A program made the translations under genes and the position numbers. The notes under the pieces are model-generated. The model was given only the letters and a program-made list of their open reading frames with translations, was not told the origin of the DNA and searched no databases. A stretch of DNA of 64,000 nt from an uncultured Bacteroidia bacterium (GTDB taxonomy: Bacteria; Bacteroidota; Bacteroidia; J057; CALAJH01): positions 1 to 64,000 of the forward strand of contig CALAJH010000033.1 of the NCBI GenBank assembly GCA_937922655.1. The letters are read 5' to 3'. Positions 1-9,941 of this stretch are shown one piece after another (position 1 is the first letter of the stretch; each line of letters starts with the position of its first letter).

Positions 1-187
1 GCCTCGTTACGCAAACAGGCCCAACAAAGTTTTGGAAAACAACGACACGGTCGGCCGGTTTCGGCCCGAAGCTCCACAAAATTACCACCCGACTTTTTAA
101 CAACACATCTTTCCATAAAACACCGTACCCAATTCAAATTGTGGATATTTTTTAAGGCAACACGGGTTGAACCCTGCGTTTTAAAGT

Positions 188-195
188 TAGTTTTG
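188..195 (+). promoter_or_regulatory. Bacteroidota-type -7 promoter element
   Basis: TAGTTTTG fits the TAnnTTTG consensus and ends 34 bases before the ATG of the DUF262 gene. The rest of positions 1-229 shows no gene. Confidence 0.5.
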
Positions 196-229
196 CAAAA
201 CAATTTTTACGAAGACACCCGGCCGCAAA

Positions 230-2374
230 ATGAATATGAACATCAAAGCTGATTTTCTTTCGCTTTCCAACGTATTGCGAAAAACCAATTATAATTACGT
301 CGTTCCCTTGTTTCAACGCCGATACAGCTGGACACAGGATCAATACTCGATCCTGTGGAACGACGCCAAAAAAGCGGTGAACGAAAACAGAATCCACTTT
401 ACGGGCGCAATCGTTCTGCAACACCGCGAAAAAGACCCGACCGCCGCCCTGTATCGGGAAATCGTCATCGACGGCCAGCAACGTTTGACGACGTTCACCT
501 TGCTGTTGGCCGCCATGCGAAACAGAATCAAGGAAATCGAACCGGAGTCCGAACTTTTACCCATCATCGAAGAACTCATCGCCTGCCCCAATTACAAAAA
601 ATTCGGCGACGTTGTCGAAGGCATTGACGAGGTTCGCGACGGCTACTTTCGCATTCACCCCTCCGACATAGACCGAAAGGATTATTACCACGTCATTTTG
701 GGAAACGTCGAAAAAGCCCAAAAAAGCTCCAACATTTACCAAGCCTACCGTTATTTTTACGAACAGTTCAAAAACATGAACTTGGAAAAAATTAAAATTT
801 TTTACTCCAAATTCATAGAAAACATAGGTTTGGTGGTCATTCAACTGCAAAACGCCGATAATCCCTACGAAGTCTTTTCCAGTCTGAACCAAACGGGTTT
901 GCGTTTGACAGCCGCCGATTTGATTCGCAATCACATCTTCGAACAGATTCCCGAAAGCGAGCAGAGAAAATTTTACGCCGAGTTCTACTCCCCCTTTGAA
1001 TTGAATTTTGAGGAATTAAGAACAAGAATCGAACAAAACGCTCTAAAAAAAACCAAAAAGGTCGTTAAATCCCCCGCCATCGTCACCAAATACGACCCCG
1101 ACACACCAACCAAATTTTTATACCATCTTTGGGCCGCACGCGAAGGAAGGGTGTTTCCCGTGCGAACCTTGGTGCAGGAAGTAACCGAAAATATTCGCGG
1201 GGAAGAGAACGTCAAAAAATTCCTTGAAAAAATCAAGACGTACTCGCTGTTTTACCGAAGCTTTGTCCTTCCCGAATTCGAAGAGGATGAACGCGTCCGA
1301 CAAGCGCTCGAAGACCTCTCCCGAACGGGCGAGACCACGTTTCACCCCCTGTTTCTCGAACTTTTCAACGCCCGCCACGAAGGAAGAATCGACGGCTCCA
1401 TGCTCGCCGAATTGATACGCGTCGTTGAAAATTTTGTCGTGCGCCGAAAACTTTTTGGCAAAAAAGTCGAGGGCCTCAACAAAGAATTTCCGCGGGTCTT
1501 TCAAAAATTGAAAGGCGACTTAACCCCCAAAAAATTGACCTACGCCATCGCCGAAACCTTCACCGTAGCCTTTCCGACGAACGACGAAATCAAACGTGCC
1601 GCCGTCGACGCCGAGTTTTACGGAAAAGGGAAAAACGACGTTACCCGATTGCTGCTCATTCAGCTCGACCGCGCCTACAACCACGACAAAGGCGTGCATT
1701 ACGACGACGCGGAAATCGAACACATCCTCCCGCAAAGCTGGAAAAATTGGCGCTCTTATTTCTCCGATTCCGAAGTCAAAAAATTGGAAAATTTCCCGTC
1801 CATCGTCAATCAACTGGGCAATTTCACGTTAATCAATTCCGATTACAACAAAGAAGTATCCAACCGTCCTTTTTTCGAGAAGAAAAAAGAATACCTCAAA
1901 AGTCCTTACGTGCTTACCCGGGAAGTGGCTAAAATGGCGGATTTTTTCCCGTCGGCGATTGAAGCCCGCACGGCCGAATTGCTTGACCGAATACTCAACG
2001 ACGTCTATCCCGATTTGGTTTTGAAGTACGGTTTGGAACGCGGCAGACAAAAAAACAACCGTGCAAAAAACAGCAGGCCCGTAAGTTTGACGATAAACGG
2101 GCAAAACGTGCCGTTGGATCCTTGTACATGGAAAAAAGTATTGTTGGGTGTAATGGATTATTTTATCGAGAACCACCCCGAGGCTTATGCGATGTTTAAA
2201 GCGACGTATCCTCACGAATTTAGAGTTACCCACCCCGAATTTTATTCCAAGCTGCCGAACGGCGACGATTTCCGTACTAACAAAAGCGCTAAGTCAATAA
2301 AAGAAGTCATCGCACGCTTGCTGGACGTCGCCCGTTTGCCGCAAAATTACGTCGTCGTTGAAGGCGACTACTGA
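230..2374 (+). CDS. DUF262/DUF1524 protein, GmrSD-like (probable type IV restriction or related nuclease)
   Basis: The 714-residue protein starts with a DUF262 domain. PLFQRRYSW lies near residue 25 and the ParB/Srx-like motif VIDGQQRLTT near residue 82. The C-terminal half carries a DUF1524 HNH-type nuclease region, with AEIEHILPQSW followed by LGNFTLI. This single-chain order is that of GmrSD-type enzymes, which in characterised members hydrolyse a nucleotide and cut DNA with modified cytosines. The nuclease role here is inferred from the family. No modification genes, toxin partner or other defence genes are adjacent. The start ATG follows a TAGTTTTG promoter element. A methionine two codons downstream is an equally possible start. 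Confidence 0.85.
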   Translation: MNMNIKADFLSLSNVLRKTNYNYVVPLFQRRYSWTQDQYSILWNDAKKAVNENRIHFTGAIVLQHREKDPTAALYREIVIDGQQRLTTFTLLLAAMRNRIKEIEPESELLPIIEELIACPNYKKFGDVVEGIDEVRDGYFRIHPSDIDRKDYYHVILGNVEKAQKSSNIYQAYRYFYEQFKNMNLEKIKIFYSKFIENIGLVVIQLQNADNPYEVFSSLNQTGLRLTAADLIRNHIFEQIPESEQRKFYAEFYSPFELNFEELRTRIEQNALKKTKKVVKSPAIVTKYDPDTPTKFLYHLWAAREGRVFPVRTLVQEVTENIRGEENVKKFLEKIKTYSLFYRSFVLPEFEEDERVRQALEDLSRTGETTFHPLFLELFNARHEGRIDGSMLAELIRVVENFVVRRKLFGKKVEGLNKEFPRVFQKLKGDLTPKKLTYAIAETFTVAFPTNDEIKRAAVDAEFYGKGKNDVTRLLLIQLDRAYNHDKGVHYDDAEIEHILPQSWKNWRSYFSDSEVKKLENFPSIVNQLGNFTLINSDYNKEVSNRPFFEKKKEYLKSPYVLTREVAKMADFFPSAIEARTAELLDRILNDVYPDLVLKYGLERGRQKNNRAKNSRPVSLTINGQNVPLDPCTWKKVLLGVMDYFIENHPEAYAMFKATYPHEFRVTHPEFYSKLPNGDDFRTNKSAKSIKEVIARLLDVARLPQNYVVVEGDY

Positions 2375-2468
2375 TAAGTTTCGCGAAAAATTGGCGGGCG
2401 TTTCGCTGAACGGACGGCGACAAAGGGTTCAAGAATTGTTTGAACCCGGCGGCGAATGTTTTTGTTTG

Positions 2469-2476
2469 TAATTTTG
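2469..2476 (+). promoter_or_regulatory. -7 promoter element of the RND pump
   Basis: Perfect TAATTTTG, 20 bases before the ATG at 2497. It lies inside the upstream in-frame extension to a TTG at 2440 and so argues against that earlier start. Confidence 0.65.
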
Positions 2477-2496
2477 CACGAACAAACAAACATGTC

Positions 2497-5400
2497 ATGA
2501 CGCTGACCGAGATATCGATTAAGCGGCCGTCGCTCATTATCGTGATTTTCACGGTGCTTATCGGCGCGGGCCTTTTTGCCTACAACCAATTGGGCTACGA
2601 ACTTTTGCCCAAGTTTAGGATACCGATATTGTCCATTACGACGATATACCCCGGGGCGGCGGCGGGCGAAGTCGAAGATAAAGTTACCAAAGAAATCGAG
2701 GACGCGGTGGCCTCGTTGGAAAATTTGAGCGCCATTCGTTCGATTTCCCAAGAAGGCGCCTCGCTGGTAATTCTGGAACTTCGCCAAAGCGCCGACCCCG
2801 ACCTCGCCCTTCAAGAAGCCCAGCGCAAAATCAACGCCATGGTCGGACAATTGCCCGACGACGCCGAAACGCCGGTCGTCGGCAAATTCGACTTCACCGA
2901 ACTGCCCATCCTTAACTTCGGCGTTACCGCCGCCCTGCCCCAACAAGAACTTTATCAACTGCTCAAAGACCGCATCAAACCCCGACTGACGCGCGTCGAA
3001 GGCGTGGCGCAGGTTTTCCTTTCCGGCGGCCAACAACGCGAAATACGCGTCAACCTCGACCCCGGACGCATGCGCACCTTAGGCGTCGGCATCGACCAAG
3101 TAACCCAAGCCGTCCGCTTCGGAAACATGGACTTCCCCGCCGGAAAAATCGAATCCGACGCCGTCCAATACAACCTGCGCGTCTCGGGAAAATATCATTC
3201 CATCGAAGAACTCAAAAATCTGACCGTTGGCATGACCCGCTACGGCGCCCAAATCAAACTCAAAGACGTGGCCGACGTCGTCGACGGAACCAAACAAATC
3301 GAAACCCTCAACCGCACCGACGGCAACTACTCGATTGGTTTGGCGATAATGAAACAGTCCGACGCCAACGCCGTCAAGGTTGCCGAAGGCGTTAAAAAAG
3401 AAATCGCCAAAATAAGCGAGGAGTACGCTCGCGAAAAACTTGCCTTCAATATGGCCGTGGACACCACCTATTTCACTAGGCAAGCCGCCGACGCGGTCAA
3501 AACCGACCTCGCCATCGCCGTCATCATGGTGGCGGCGGTCATGTTGTTGTTTTTGCACTCGCTTCGCAACGCCTTTATCGTCATGTTGGCCATTCCCTCG
3601 TCGATAATTTCGACGTTCATTGGCATGTATCTTTTGGGCTTTACGCTCAACCTCATGACGCTTTTGGCTATGTCGTTGGTCGTCGGCATCCTCGTCGACG
3701 ACTCGATAGTCGTCTTGGAAAACATCTACCGACACCTCGAAATGGGCAAACACCCGCGAAAAGCGGCGCTCGACGGCCGCAACGAAATCGGTTTCACGGC
3801 CATCTCCATTACCTTGGTGGACGTGGTGGTGTTTTTCCCGCTTTCGATGGTCGGCGGCATCGTCGGCAACATCATGCGCGAATTTTCGTTGGTCGTCGTC
3901 ATTTCGACGCTTTTGAGCCTCTTCGTTTCGTTTACGATAACGCCGATGTTGGCCGCGCGTTTCAGTAAGTTGCACGACATGAACAAACCCGGCGTACTCA
4001 ACGCCTTCAACCGCGCCTTCGAGGGCATGTTCGATTCGGTCAAGGACGCTTACGCGGCGTTGCTGGCGTGGTGCCTCAAAGGTTGGCGCAAAGCGCTGAC
4101 CCTTGTCGTGATTGGAATTATGTTTTTTGGGTCGTTCGGATTGGTGGCCGGCGGCTTTATCGGCGCGGAATTTATGCAGGCGGGCGACCGCGGACAATTC
4201 GTCGTTTCCATCGAAACCGAACCGACTTCCACCATCGCCTTCACCAACGAGGTAACCGTCAAAGTCGAGCAAATGCTCAAAAAATATCCCGAAGTCGAAA
4301 AAGTTTTTACCAACGTCGGCACGTCCACCAATATGATGTTCGCCACGGCTTCGCCCAATATGGCCGAAGTCAACGTTCAATTGGTTCCCGTCAAAGACCG
4401 TAAAATTTCCACCGACGAATTTGCGGAAAAAATCAAGGAGGAGGTCATGACCATTCCGGGCGTGAAGGTGAAATCCAAACCCGTCGGTATCATGGGAACC
4501 ACCGAGGATACGCCGATACAAATCGTACTTTCGGGTATGGACTACAAACTTGTTGAAAAAGCGGCCGAAATCGTGCGGAAAGCCGCCGAAGCCACGCCCG
4601 GCGCCATCAACGTCGAACTTTCCACCCAAGTGGCCAAACCCGAATTGAAAATCGAGTTCGACCGCGACCGTATGGCCACTTACGGTTTGTCCATCGCCCA
4701 AGTGGGCATGACTTTGCGCAACGCCCTTGCCGGCGACACCAAAGCCAAGTTCCGCGAAGCCAACAGCGAATACGACATCCGCGTTGCGATGGACGAATTC
4801 GACCGCTCCAAAATTTCGGATATTGAAAAACTGACGTTCGTCAGCCCGCGCGGAATGTTGGTCGAACTCAAACAGTTTGCGACCATCACGCAATCGGCGG
4901 GTCCCGTCAAGCTCGAGCGTAAAAATCGTTTGTCGTCCATCACCGTTTACTCGGGCGTATTGGGGCGTCCGATAGGCACGGTGGGCGAAGAAATCAAAGC
5001 AAAAATGAAAGAGTTCGGCAATCAAGCGGGTTTTACCACCGCCAACGGCCTGCCCGAAGGCGTGCGCGTCGACTACGACGGCATGCTGAAAAACCAAGAC
5101 GACGCCGCCGAAAGTATGGGTATCGCCCTTGTCGCCGCGTTTTTGCTGGTTTATTTGGTGATGGTCGCCCTTTACGACTCTTTCGTCTATCCGTTCGTCG
5201 TGATGTTTTCCATCCCCGTGGCGATGATAGGGGCGCTTTTGGCCATGGCCCTGACGCTCAATTCCATCAACGTCTTTTCGATGTTGGGCATCATCATGCT
5301 GTTGGGGTTGGTGGCCAAGAATGCGATATTGTTGGTGGACTTCACCAACCAACTCAAAGCCGAAGGACTGAGCCGGCGCGATGCGCTCATCGAAGCGGGG

Positions 5401-5691
5401 CGCGAACGCTTACGGCCCATCGTCATGACGACCGTGGCCATGGTCGTCGGCATGATTCCCATTGCCATTGCCAAAGGCGCCGGCGCCGAATGGAAAAACG
5501 GTCTGGCGTGGGCGCTCATCGGCGGACTGACCAGTTCCATGTTTTTGACCCTCGTCCTCGTCCCCGTCATGTACGAACTCATCGACAGAGTCAAAGACTT
5601 CTTCACGGGTTCCAAACAGCCGGTTGAAAACCAAACGTCCGACGCCCAAGAAACCATCGAAACCCCGATACTCGAACCGGTTTTGAATTAA
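2497..5691 (+). CDS. RND family efflux transporter, inner-membrane pump subunit (AcrB/MexB-like)
   Basis: This is a 1064-residue HAE1-type resistance-nodulation-division permease, the proton-driven inner-membrane part of a tripartite exporter. The N-terminus TEISIKRPSLIIVIF begins TM1. The TM4 signature GILVDDSIVVLENIYRHLE holds the paired aspartates of the proton relay. The second half repeats the fold, including GLVAKNAILLVDFTNQL. The ATG at 2497 was preferred to an in-frame TTG at 2440 because a consensus promoter lies between them. No membrane-fusion protein or TolC-like gene flanks it, so partners must be encoded elsewhere. The substrate cannot be inferred. Confidence 0.93.
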   Translation: MTLTEISIKRPSLIIVIFTVLIGAGLFAYNQLGYELLPKFRIPILSITTIYPGAAAGEVEDKVTKEIEDAVASLENLSAIRSISQEGASLVILELRQSADPDLALQEAQRKINAMVGQLPDDAETPVVGKFDFTELPILNFGVTAALPQQELYQLLKDRIKPRLTRVEGVAQVFLSGGQQREIRVNLDPGRMRTLGVGIDQVTQAVRFGNMDFPAGKIESDAVQYNLRVSGKYHSIEELKNLTVGMTRYGAQIKLKDVADVVDGTKQIETLNRTDGNYSIGLAIMKQSDANAVKVAEGVKKEIAKISEEYAREKLAFNMAVDTTYFTRQAADAVKTDLAIAVIMVAAVMLLFLHSLRNAFIVMLAIPSSIISTFIGMYLLGFTLNLMTLLAMSLVVGILVDDSIVVLENIYRHLEMGKHPRKAALDGRNEIGFTAISITLVDVVVFFPLSMVGGIVGNIMREFSLVVVISTLLSLFVSFTITPMLAARFSKLHDMNKPGVLNAFNRAFEGMFDSVKDAYAALLAWCLKGWRKALTLVVIGIMFFGSFGLVAGGFIGAEFMQAGDRGQFVVSIETEPTSTIAFTNEVTVKVEQMLKKYPEVEKVFTNVGTSTNMMFATASPNMAEVNVQLVPVKDRKISTDEFAEKIKEEVMTIPGVKVKSKPVGIMGTTEDTPIQIVLSGMDYKLVEKAAEIVRKAAEATPGAINVELSTQVAKPELKIEFDRDRMATYGLSIAQVGMTLRNALAGDTKAKFREANSEYDIRVAMDEFDRSKISDIEKLTFVSPRGMLVELKQFATITQSAGPVKLERKNRLSSITVYSGVLGRPIGTVGEEIKAKMKEFGNQAGFTTANGLPEGVRVDYDGMLKNQDDAAESMGIALVAAFLLVYLVMVALYDSFVYPFVVMFSIPVAMIGALLAMALTLNSINVFSMLGIIMLLGLVAKNAILLVDFTNQLKAEGLSRRDALIEAGRERLRPIVMTTVAMVVGMIPIAIAKGAGAEWKNGLAWALIGGLTSSMFLTLVLVPVMYELIDRVKDFFTGSKQPVENQTSDAQETIETPILEPVLN

Positions 5692-5819
5692 CAATCGCAT
5701 TCGCGCATCCGCGCGGCATCCGTTGAACGCATGGAAATAACGGAAGCGCCGTTGCCGTAAAGACCGTGGGTTTCAAGCCATCGCTTCCATTGGCCGGCTC
5801 CCAACCAAACCTAACACAA

Positions 5820-5865
5820 CGCATCCCGGGGTACGGAAACCGTCGGCTTCCCATCCCGGGATGCG
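5820..5865. repeat. 11-bp perfect inverted repeat
   Basis: CGCATCCCGGG (5820-5830) and its complement CCCGGGATGCG (5855-5865) are separated by 24 bases. It may form a hairpin after the RND gene. There is no T-run, so a terminator role is uncertain. Confidence 0.6.
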
Positions 5866-6012
5866 TCGCTTCGTAGTCCCAAACCCGCCCCAACAACCGA
5901 ATAGGTCGTTGCCTTGCAAACAAGTTCTTGCCGTGGCCGTCGTTTGGCGTGGGGAAATGTTATGCACAAAAAATATTTGTTTCCACTTTTTTTTCGTAAA
6001 CTTGCCTAATAT

Positions 6013-6050
6013 ATAAAATTTAATTTTTGAGGTCATAAAATTTAATTTTT
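6013..6050 (+). repeat. 16-bp direct repeat abutting the protease start codon
   Basis: ATAAAATTTAATTTTT occurs at 6013-6028 and 6035-6050, offset by 22 bases (about two helical turns). The second copy touches the ATG at 6051. It could be an operator or an AT-rich translation enhancer in the 5' leader. Confidence 0.7.
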
Positions 6051-9000
6051 ATGAAACATTTTTATGCTTTTCTGTTTTGGTTCGTTGTAATTTTTCCATC
6101 TTTCCGGGCTTTTTCGCAGACGATAGTGCGTTGCGCGACGATGGAAAACGATTCGTTGTTGCGGGCGAAACATCCGAAGCTCGGGACGTTGGACGAATTT
6201 GAGGCGTGGTTGCAGGAACGGATACGTGAAACGCGGCTCAACCGCGACGGCGGTCAAATTTTTACGATTCCCGTAGTGGTTCACGTCATTCACAACGGGG
6301 AGACCGTCGGCACGGGAACGAACATTTCGGACGCACAAATTTTGTCGCAAATCGAGGTCTTGAACCAAGATTATCGGAAAATGTACGGCACGCGCGGTTA
6401 CAACGTCCATGCCGACGGTTCGGATACACGCATCGAGTTTTGTATGGCACGCCGCCGCCCGGACGGCACGGCCACCACGGGCATCAACCGCATCGACCGC
6501 AACGTCATGGGTTGGACGGCGCCGCCCTACACCCAAGCCTATATGGACGGCACCATCAAGCCCGCCACCATCTGGGACCCCAACCGCTACCTGAATATGT
6601 GGGTCGCCAATTTGGGTGGGGGATTGTTGGGCTACGCGCAGTTTCCCGAACGCTCGAGTCTGCGAGGCATGGCGGCGGCAACAAGTTGTCCGGCCACGCC
6701 CGCGGCAAGCACCGACGGTTTGGTCATGCTTTATTCCGCTTTCGGCACCACCGACCCCAATCCGGCGTTTACCTTGGGTTTTCCCTACGACAAGGGCCGA
6801 ACCACCACCCACGAAATCGGCCATTGGGTCGGACTGCGCCACATCTGGGGCGACGGCAACTGCTCCGTCGACGACTTCTGCCACGACACCCCTACGGCCG
6901 GCGCCGCCAATTACGGTTGCCCCACCATCAATTCCTGCACCGACCCCGCCCCCGACCGACCGGACATGGTCCAAAATTACATGGACTATACCGACGACGC
7001 CTGCATGAATATCTTCACCCACGACCAAACCGTGCGTATGCGTACGGTCATGCTCAACTCCCCACGGAGACGAAGCCTCGTTACCTCCAACGCCTGCGTC
7101 CCCCCTACCACCAACGACGCCGCCGTCATCGCCGTAACCCATCCCGTCGGCGATTATTGCAACGCCACGATAACCCCCGTCGTCACGATTCGCAACAACG
7201 GCGGCAACAACCTCGCGTCCGTTACCGTGCGTTGGCAGGCCGACGGCGGGCCGATAAACTCTTTTGCTTGGACGGGCACGCTTACACCGTCGGCAACGCT
7301 CACTTTGACGCTGTCCCCGATGACCGTATCGTTGGGCGAGCATTCGTTTAAGGCATGGACAACGCTGCCCAACGGCCTGCCCGACCCCGAACCCCAACGC
7401 GACACCGCCTATTCGACTTTCGCTTACTCGCTCGGCATTGCCCCGCCCTTTTTCGAGGATTTTGAGTCCAACGTTTTTCCACCCAAATTTTGGCGGCGGG
7501 TAAACGTTTCCGACGACTGTTACACTTGGGCCGAAGTGCCGAACATCGTCGGCATTGCGGGTACGCGCACCACCGCCGCCTTCGTTTACCATTACAACTA
7601 CAACGGAACGAGCCAAACCGACGAACTTATTTCTCCCGTCATCGATTTGACCGGAGTTTCGGCCGCGACGCTGAATTTCGACCTCGCCCATCGTCGATAC
7701 GACGCTTCGACCAACGAACGCCTTAGAATATTGGTTTCGACGGATTGCGGCGCGACGTGGCCTTCGGTCGTTTACAACAAATGCGACGCCTGCGCCGCGC
7801 CCAACAACCTTCCCACCCTTGCCGCGGGTACCGCCGACTTTTTTCCAACGGCCAACACCCAATGGCGCACGGAAAGCGTCAATTTGGCCGCGTTTATTGG
7901 TCAACGCGTCCGTTTGAAATTTGAAACGACCAACTCCTACGGCAACAACACGTTTATCGACAACATACGCATTCCCGCGACGGGGCCGAAAATATCGTTC
8001 GTAAACACGGCAACGACGACGGCCGAAAGCTCCGCCGACGGAACGAGCGGTTGCCGCGGGTACGTGGACGTAACGATACCGTTGCAAATCAGCGCCGCGC
8101 CCACGGGTGCGGCCACCGTAACCTTTTCCTCCGCGGGAAGCGCCCACAACGGCGCCGACTTCCAAATCCTCACCCCTACCGTCGTTTTTCCCAACGCCGC
8201 CACGGGCAATCAAAATCTAATCGTGCGCGTCTTTGACGACGCCGCCGTCGAAAACAATGAAACCGTCGTTGTGTCGTTTTCCGTTTCGGGGGCGACCAAC
8301 GCGTCCGCAAGCTCCACCAACATCGTCCACACGATAACCATCGGCGACAACGACGCCGAACCCTCGCCGGCAACGGTATTTTTGTTGAACCAAAACTTCA
8401 ACACCCTACCCAACTTTTTCCCCGACGGGTGGAGTTATCGCAACGTCGTTTCGACGAACAACCAATGGATTGTCGGACCGAACGGCGGAAGCGGCATTAC
8501 CGGACACAGCGCCTACGTTACCAACAACCCCTCCACCCGTCCTTTGGCTTATACCAACAGCCAAAACACCGACATTTTCTTGTATTCTCCGCTCATCGAC
8601 GCACGCAAATATTCGAATTTGATGCTTTCATTTAAATATAAATGCAACGGTGAAGCGGGCAACGACCGAGGTTTCGTCTATTATTCATACGATTTGGTCA
8701 ATTTCGTACAAATACTGGGTCCTTACAACGGTACAAGCGCGGCAACCACGGTGAACTTTTCCTTGCCGGCGGCGCTGAACGGCAAAGAATTTTATTTGGC
8801 TTGGCGTTTTGTGAGCAACAACAACTCGGTTGGTTCCAATCCGCCGTTTTTGGTGGACGACGTAACGGTAACGGCGCCGGCCACGCCGATAGAAAACACG
8901 CTTTCGTCGGTACAACGCTACCTCGGCCCGCGTTCGACGGTCTATTTTGTCAATGCCGCCGGCAGACTCATGGCCAAAATCGTCAACGACACCGACCACG

Positions 9001-9887
9001 ACTACGGTTGCACGACCGTTGAAATCGACCGAACGGGAACGTCGGCGGTGGCGTTCCAAAACCCTGCCGCCTCGGGTCACATCACCTCTAAAACGATACT
9101 TGTTACGCCGACGAACAACAAACCCGACGGCGAATACACCGCGACGCTATATTATTTGTCCGGCGAAGCAACGGGATGGGAATCGGCGACAAGCAACCTC
9201 TGGAACGACGCAACGATTGTGAAATCGGGCGGGGCGATAAAAAACGTTACGCCCGCCACTCCCGACGCCAACGGCCCAACGAATTATTACGGCACGTCGC
9301 CGGCGACGGGAACCTATGGTACGGGTCAAACCGTGACCGCAACGTTCAACACGGGTTTTTCGGGCATGGGCGTGGGTAAGCCGGGTCCCGGCGGCCCTAT
9401 CATGGACCCGCCGCTGTTCTTGGACGGTTTCATGCTTTCCGGACGCATGGAAAACGAAACCGCCGTCCTGACTTGGCCCGAAACCTGCGTCGATTGCAAG
9501 TACGTTTTGGAAAAATGTGTGGTCGGCAAATTTTTTTCGCCCGAAATTTTGCCCTCGCAAAACGGATTTTATCGCGAACCCTTGTTGGGAACGGCTTATT
9601 ATCGGGTCAAACGGCGCAATTGGGACCAAACCGACTATTCCAACGTCGTCGAACTTTCGAGCGAGCGTTTTGCATTGTATCCGAACCCGGTGGTCGAAAG
9701 CGTACGGGTCGTGGGGGCAAAGACCGTCGTTGTGTACGATGTTTTGGGCCGGGAAATATATAGAATGGAAAACGCGGAGGAAGCGCATGAAATCCGCACG
9801 GAGCATTGGCCCGACGGCGCCTATACGGCGGTATGTGCGACGGGCGGACGGGTGGAGCGAAAAACGTTTGTCAAAAAGTCGGAATAA
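6051..9887 (+). CDS. Secreted M43-family metalloprotease with adhesion domains and T9SS sorting domain
   Basis: A signal peptide (residues 1-22) precedes a pappalysin/cytophagalysin-type catalytic domain. Its zinc motif HEIGHWVGLRH places His254, Glu255, His258 and His264, and a Met-turn region follows at QNYMDYTDD. Downstream are a CARDB-like region (about 345-450), a choice-of-anchor/MAM-like domain (about 465-640), a Calx-beta domain (about 655-780), a second choice-of-anchor domain (about 790-935) and a T9SS type-A C-terminal domain (LYPNPVVESV through FVKK). The protein is predicted to be exported across the outer membrane by T9SS and attached to the surface or released, where it degrades proteins. 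It is 1278 residues long and stands alone, followed by a bidirectional terminator. Confidence 0.93.
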   Translation: MKHFYAFLFWFVVIFPSFRAFSQTIVRCATMENDSLLRAKHPKLGTLDEFEAWLQERIRETRLNRDGGQIFTIPVVVHVIHNGETVGTGTNISDAQILSQIEVLNQDYRKMYGTRGYNVHADGSDTRIEFCMARRRPDGTATTGINRIDRNVMGWTAPPYTQAYMDGTIKPATIWDPNRYLNMWVANLGGGLLGYAQFPERSSLRGMAAATSCPATPAASTDGLVMLYSAFGTTDPNPAFTLGFPYDKGRTTTHEIGHWVGLRHIWGDGNCSVDDFCHDTPTAGAANYGCPTINSCTDPAPDRPDMVQNYMDYTDDACMNIFTHDQTVRMRTVMLNSPRRRSLVTSNACVPPTTNDAAVIAVTHPVGDYCNATITPVVTIRNNGGNNLASVTVRWQADGGPINSFAWTGTLTPSATLTLTLSPMTVSLGEHSFKAWTTLPNGLPDPEPQRDTAYSTFAYSLGIAPPFFEDFESNVFPPKFWRRVNVSDDCYTWAEVPNIVGIAGTRTTAAFVYHYNYNGTSQTDELISPVIDLTGVSAATLNFDLAHRRYDASTNERLRILVSTDCGATWPSVVYNKCDACAAPNNLPTLAAGTADFFPTANTQWRTESVNLAAFIGQRVRLKFETTNSYGNNTFIDNIRIPATGPKISFVNTATTTAESSADGTSGCRGYVDVTIPLQISAAPTGAATVTFSSAGSAHNGADFQILTPTVVFPNAATGNQNLIVRVFDDAAVENNETVVVSFSVSGATNASASSTNIVHTITIGDNDAEPSPATVFLLNQNFNTLPNFFPDGWSYRNVVSTNNQWIVGPNGGSGITGHSAYVTNNPSTRPLAYTNSQNTDIFLYSPLIDARKYSNLMLSFKYKCNGEAGNDRGFVYYSYDLVNFVQILGPYNGTSAATTVNFSLPAALNGKEFYLAWRFVSNNNSVGSNPPFLVDDVTVTAPATPIENTLSSVQRYLGPRSTVYFVNAAGRLMAKIVNDTDHDYGCTTVEIDRTGTSAVAFQNPAASGHITSKTILVTPTNNKPDGEYTATLYYLSGEATGWESATSNLWNDATIVKSGGAIKNVTPATPDANGPTNYYGTSPATGTYGTGQTVTATFNTGFSGMGVGKPGPGGPIMDPPLFLDGFMLSGRMENETAVLTWPETCVDCKYVLEKCVVGKFFSPEILPSQNGFYREPLLGTAYYRVKRRNWDQTDYSNVVELSSERFALYPNPVVESVRVVGAKTVVVYDVLGREIYRMENAEEAHEIRTEHWPDGAYTAVCATGGRVERKTFVKKSE

Positions 9888-9927
9888 AAGATGGGGGGAC
9901 GACCTCAACGCCCGTCCCCCTATCTTT
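9887..9927. terminator. Bidirectional intrinsic terminator
   Basis: A 15-bp stem (9887-9901 with 9913-9927, one G-U pair) of the form AAAGATGGGGGGACG has an 11-base loop and A/T flanks on both sides. It lies between the convergent protease and Crp/Fnr genes and can serve both. Confidence 0.85.
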
Positions 9928-9941
9928 ATGTTTTATATGTT

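Larger units (their letters stand above)
5692..6050 (+). other. 359-base intergenic region with hairpin and promoter
   Basis: No gene is seen. It contains an inverted repeat (5820-5865), a possible promoter (TTTG followed by TAAACTTG at 5997-6004, one mismatch) and a 16-base direct repeat that ends at the next start codon. Confidence 0.5.

Noticed and set aside
2440-2496. TTG start giving a 19-residue longer RND protein
   Set aside because: A perfect promoter -7 element lies between this codon and the ATG, and RND proteins start at the ATG position.
3079-5352. 757-codon open frame antisense to the RND pump gene
   Set aside because: The translation is rich in His, Gly, Asp and Val without domains. 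It mirrors the C/G third-position bias of the real gene, which leaves few antisense stops.
6042-8213. 723-codon frame antisense to the M43 protease
   Set aside because: Low-complexity Gly/Arg/Val translation, and the sense strand has clear catalytic motifs and sorting domain.
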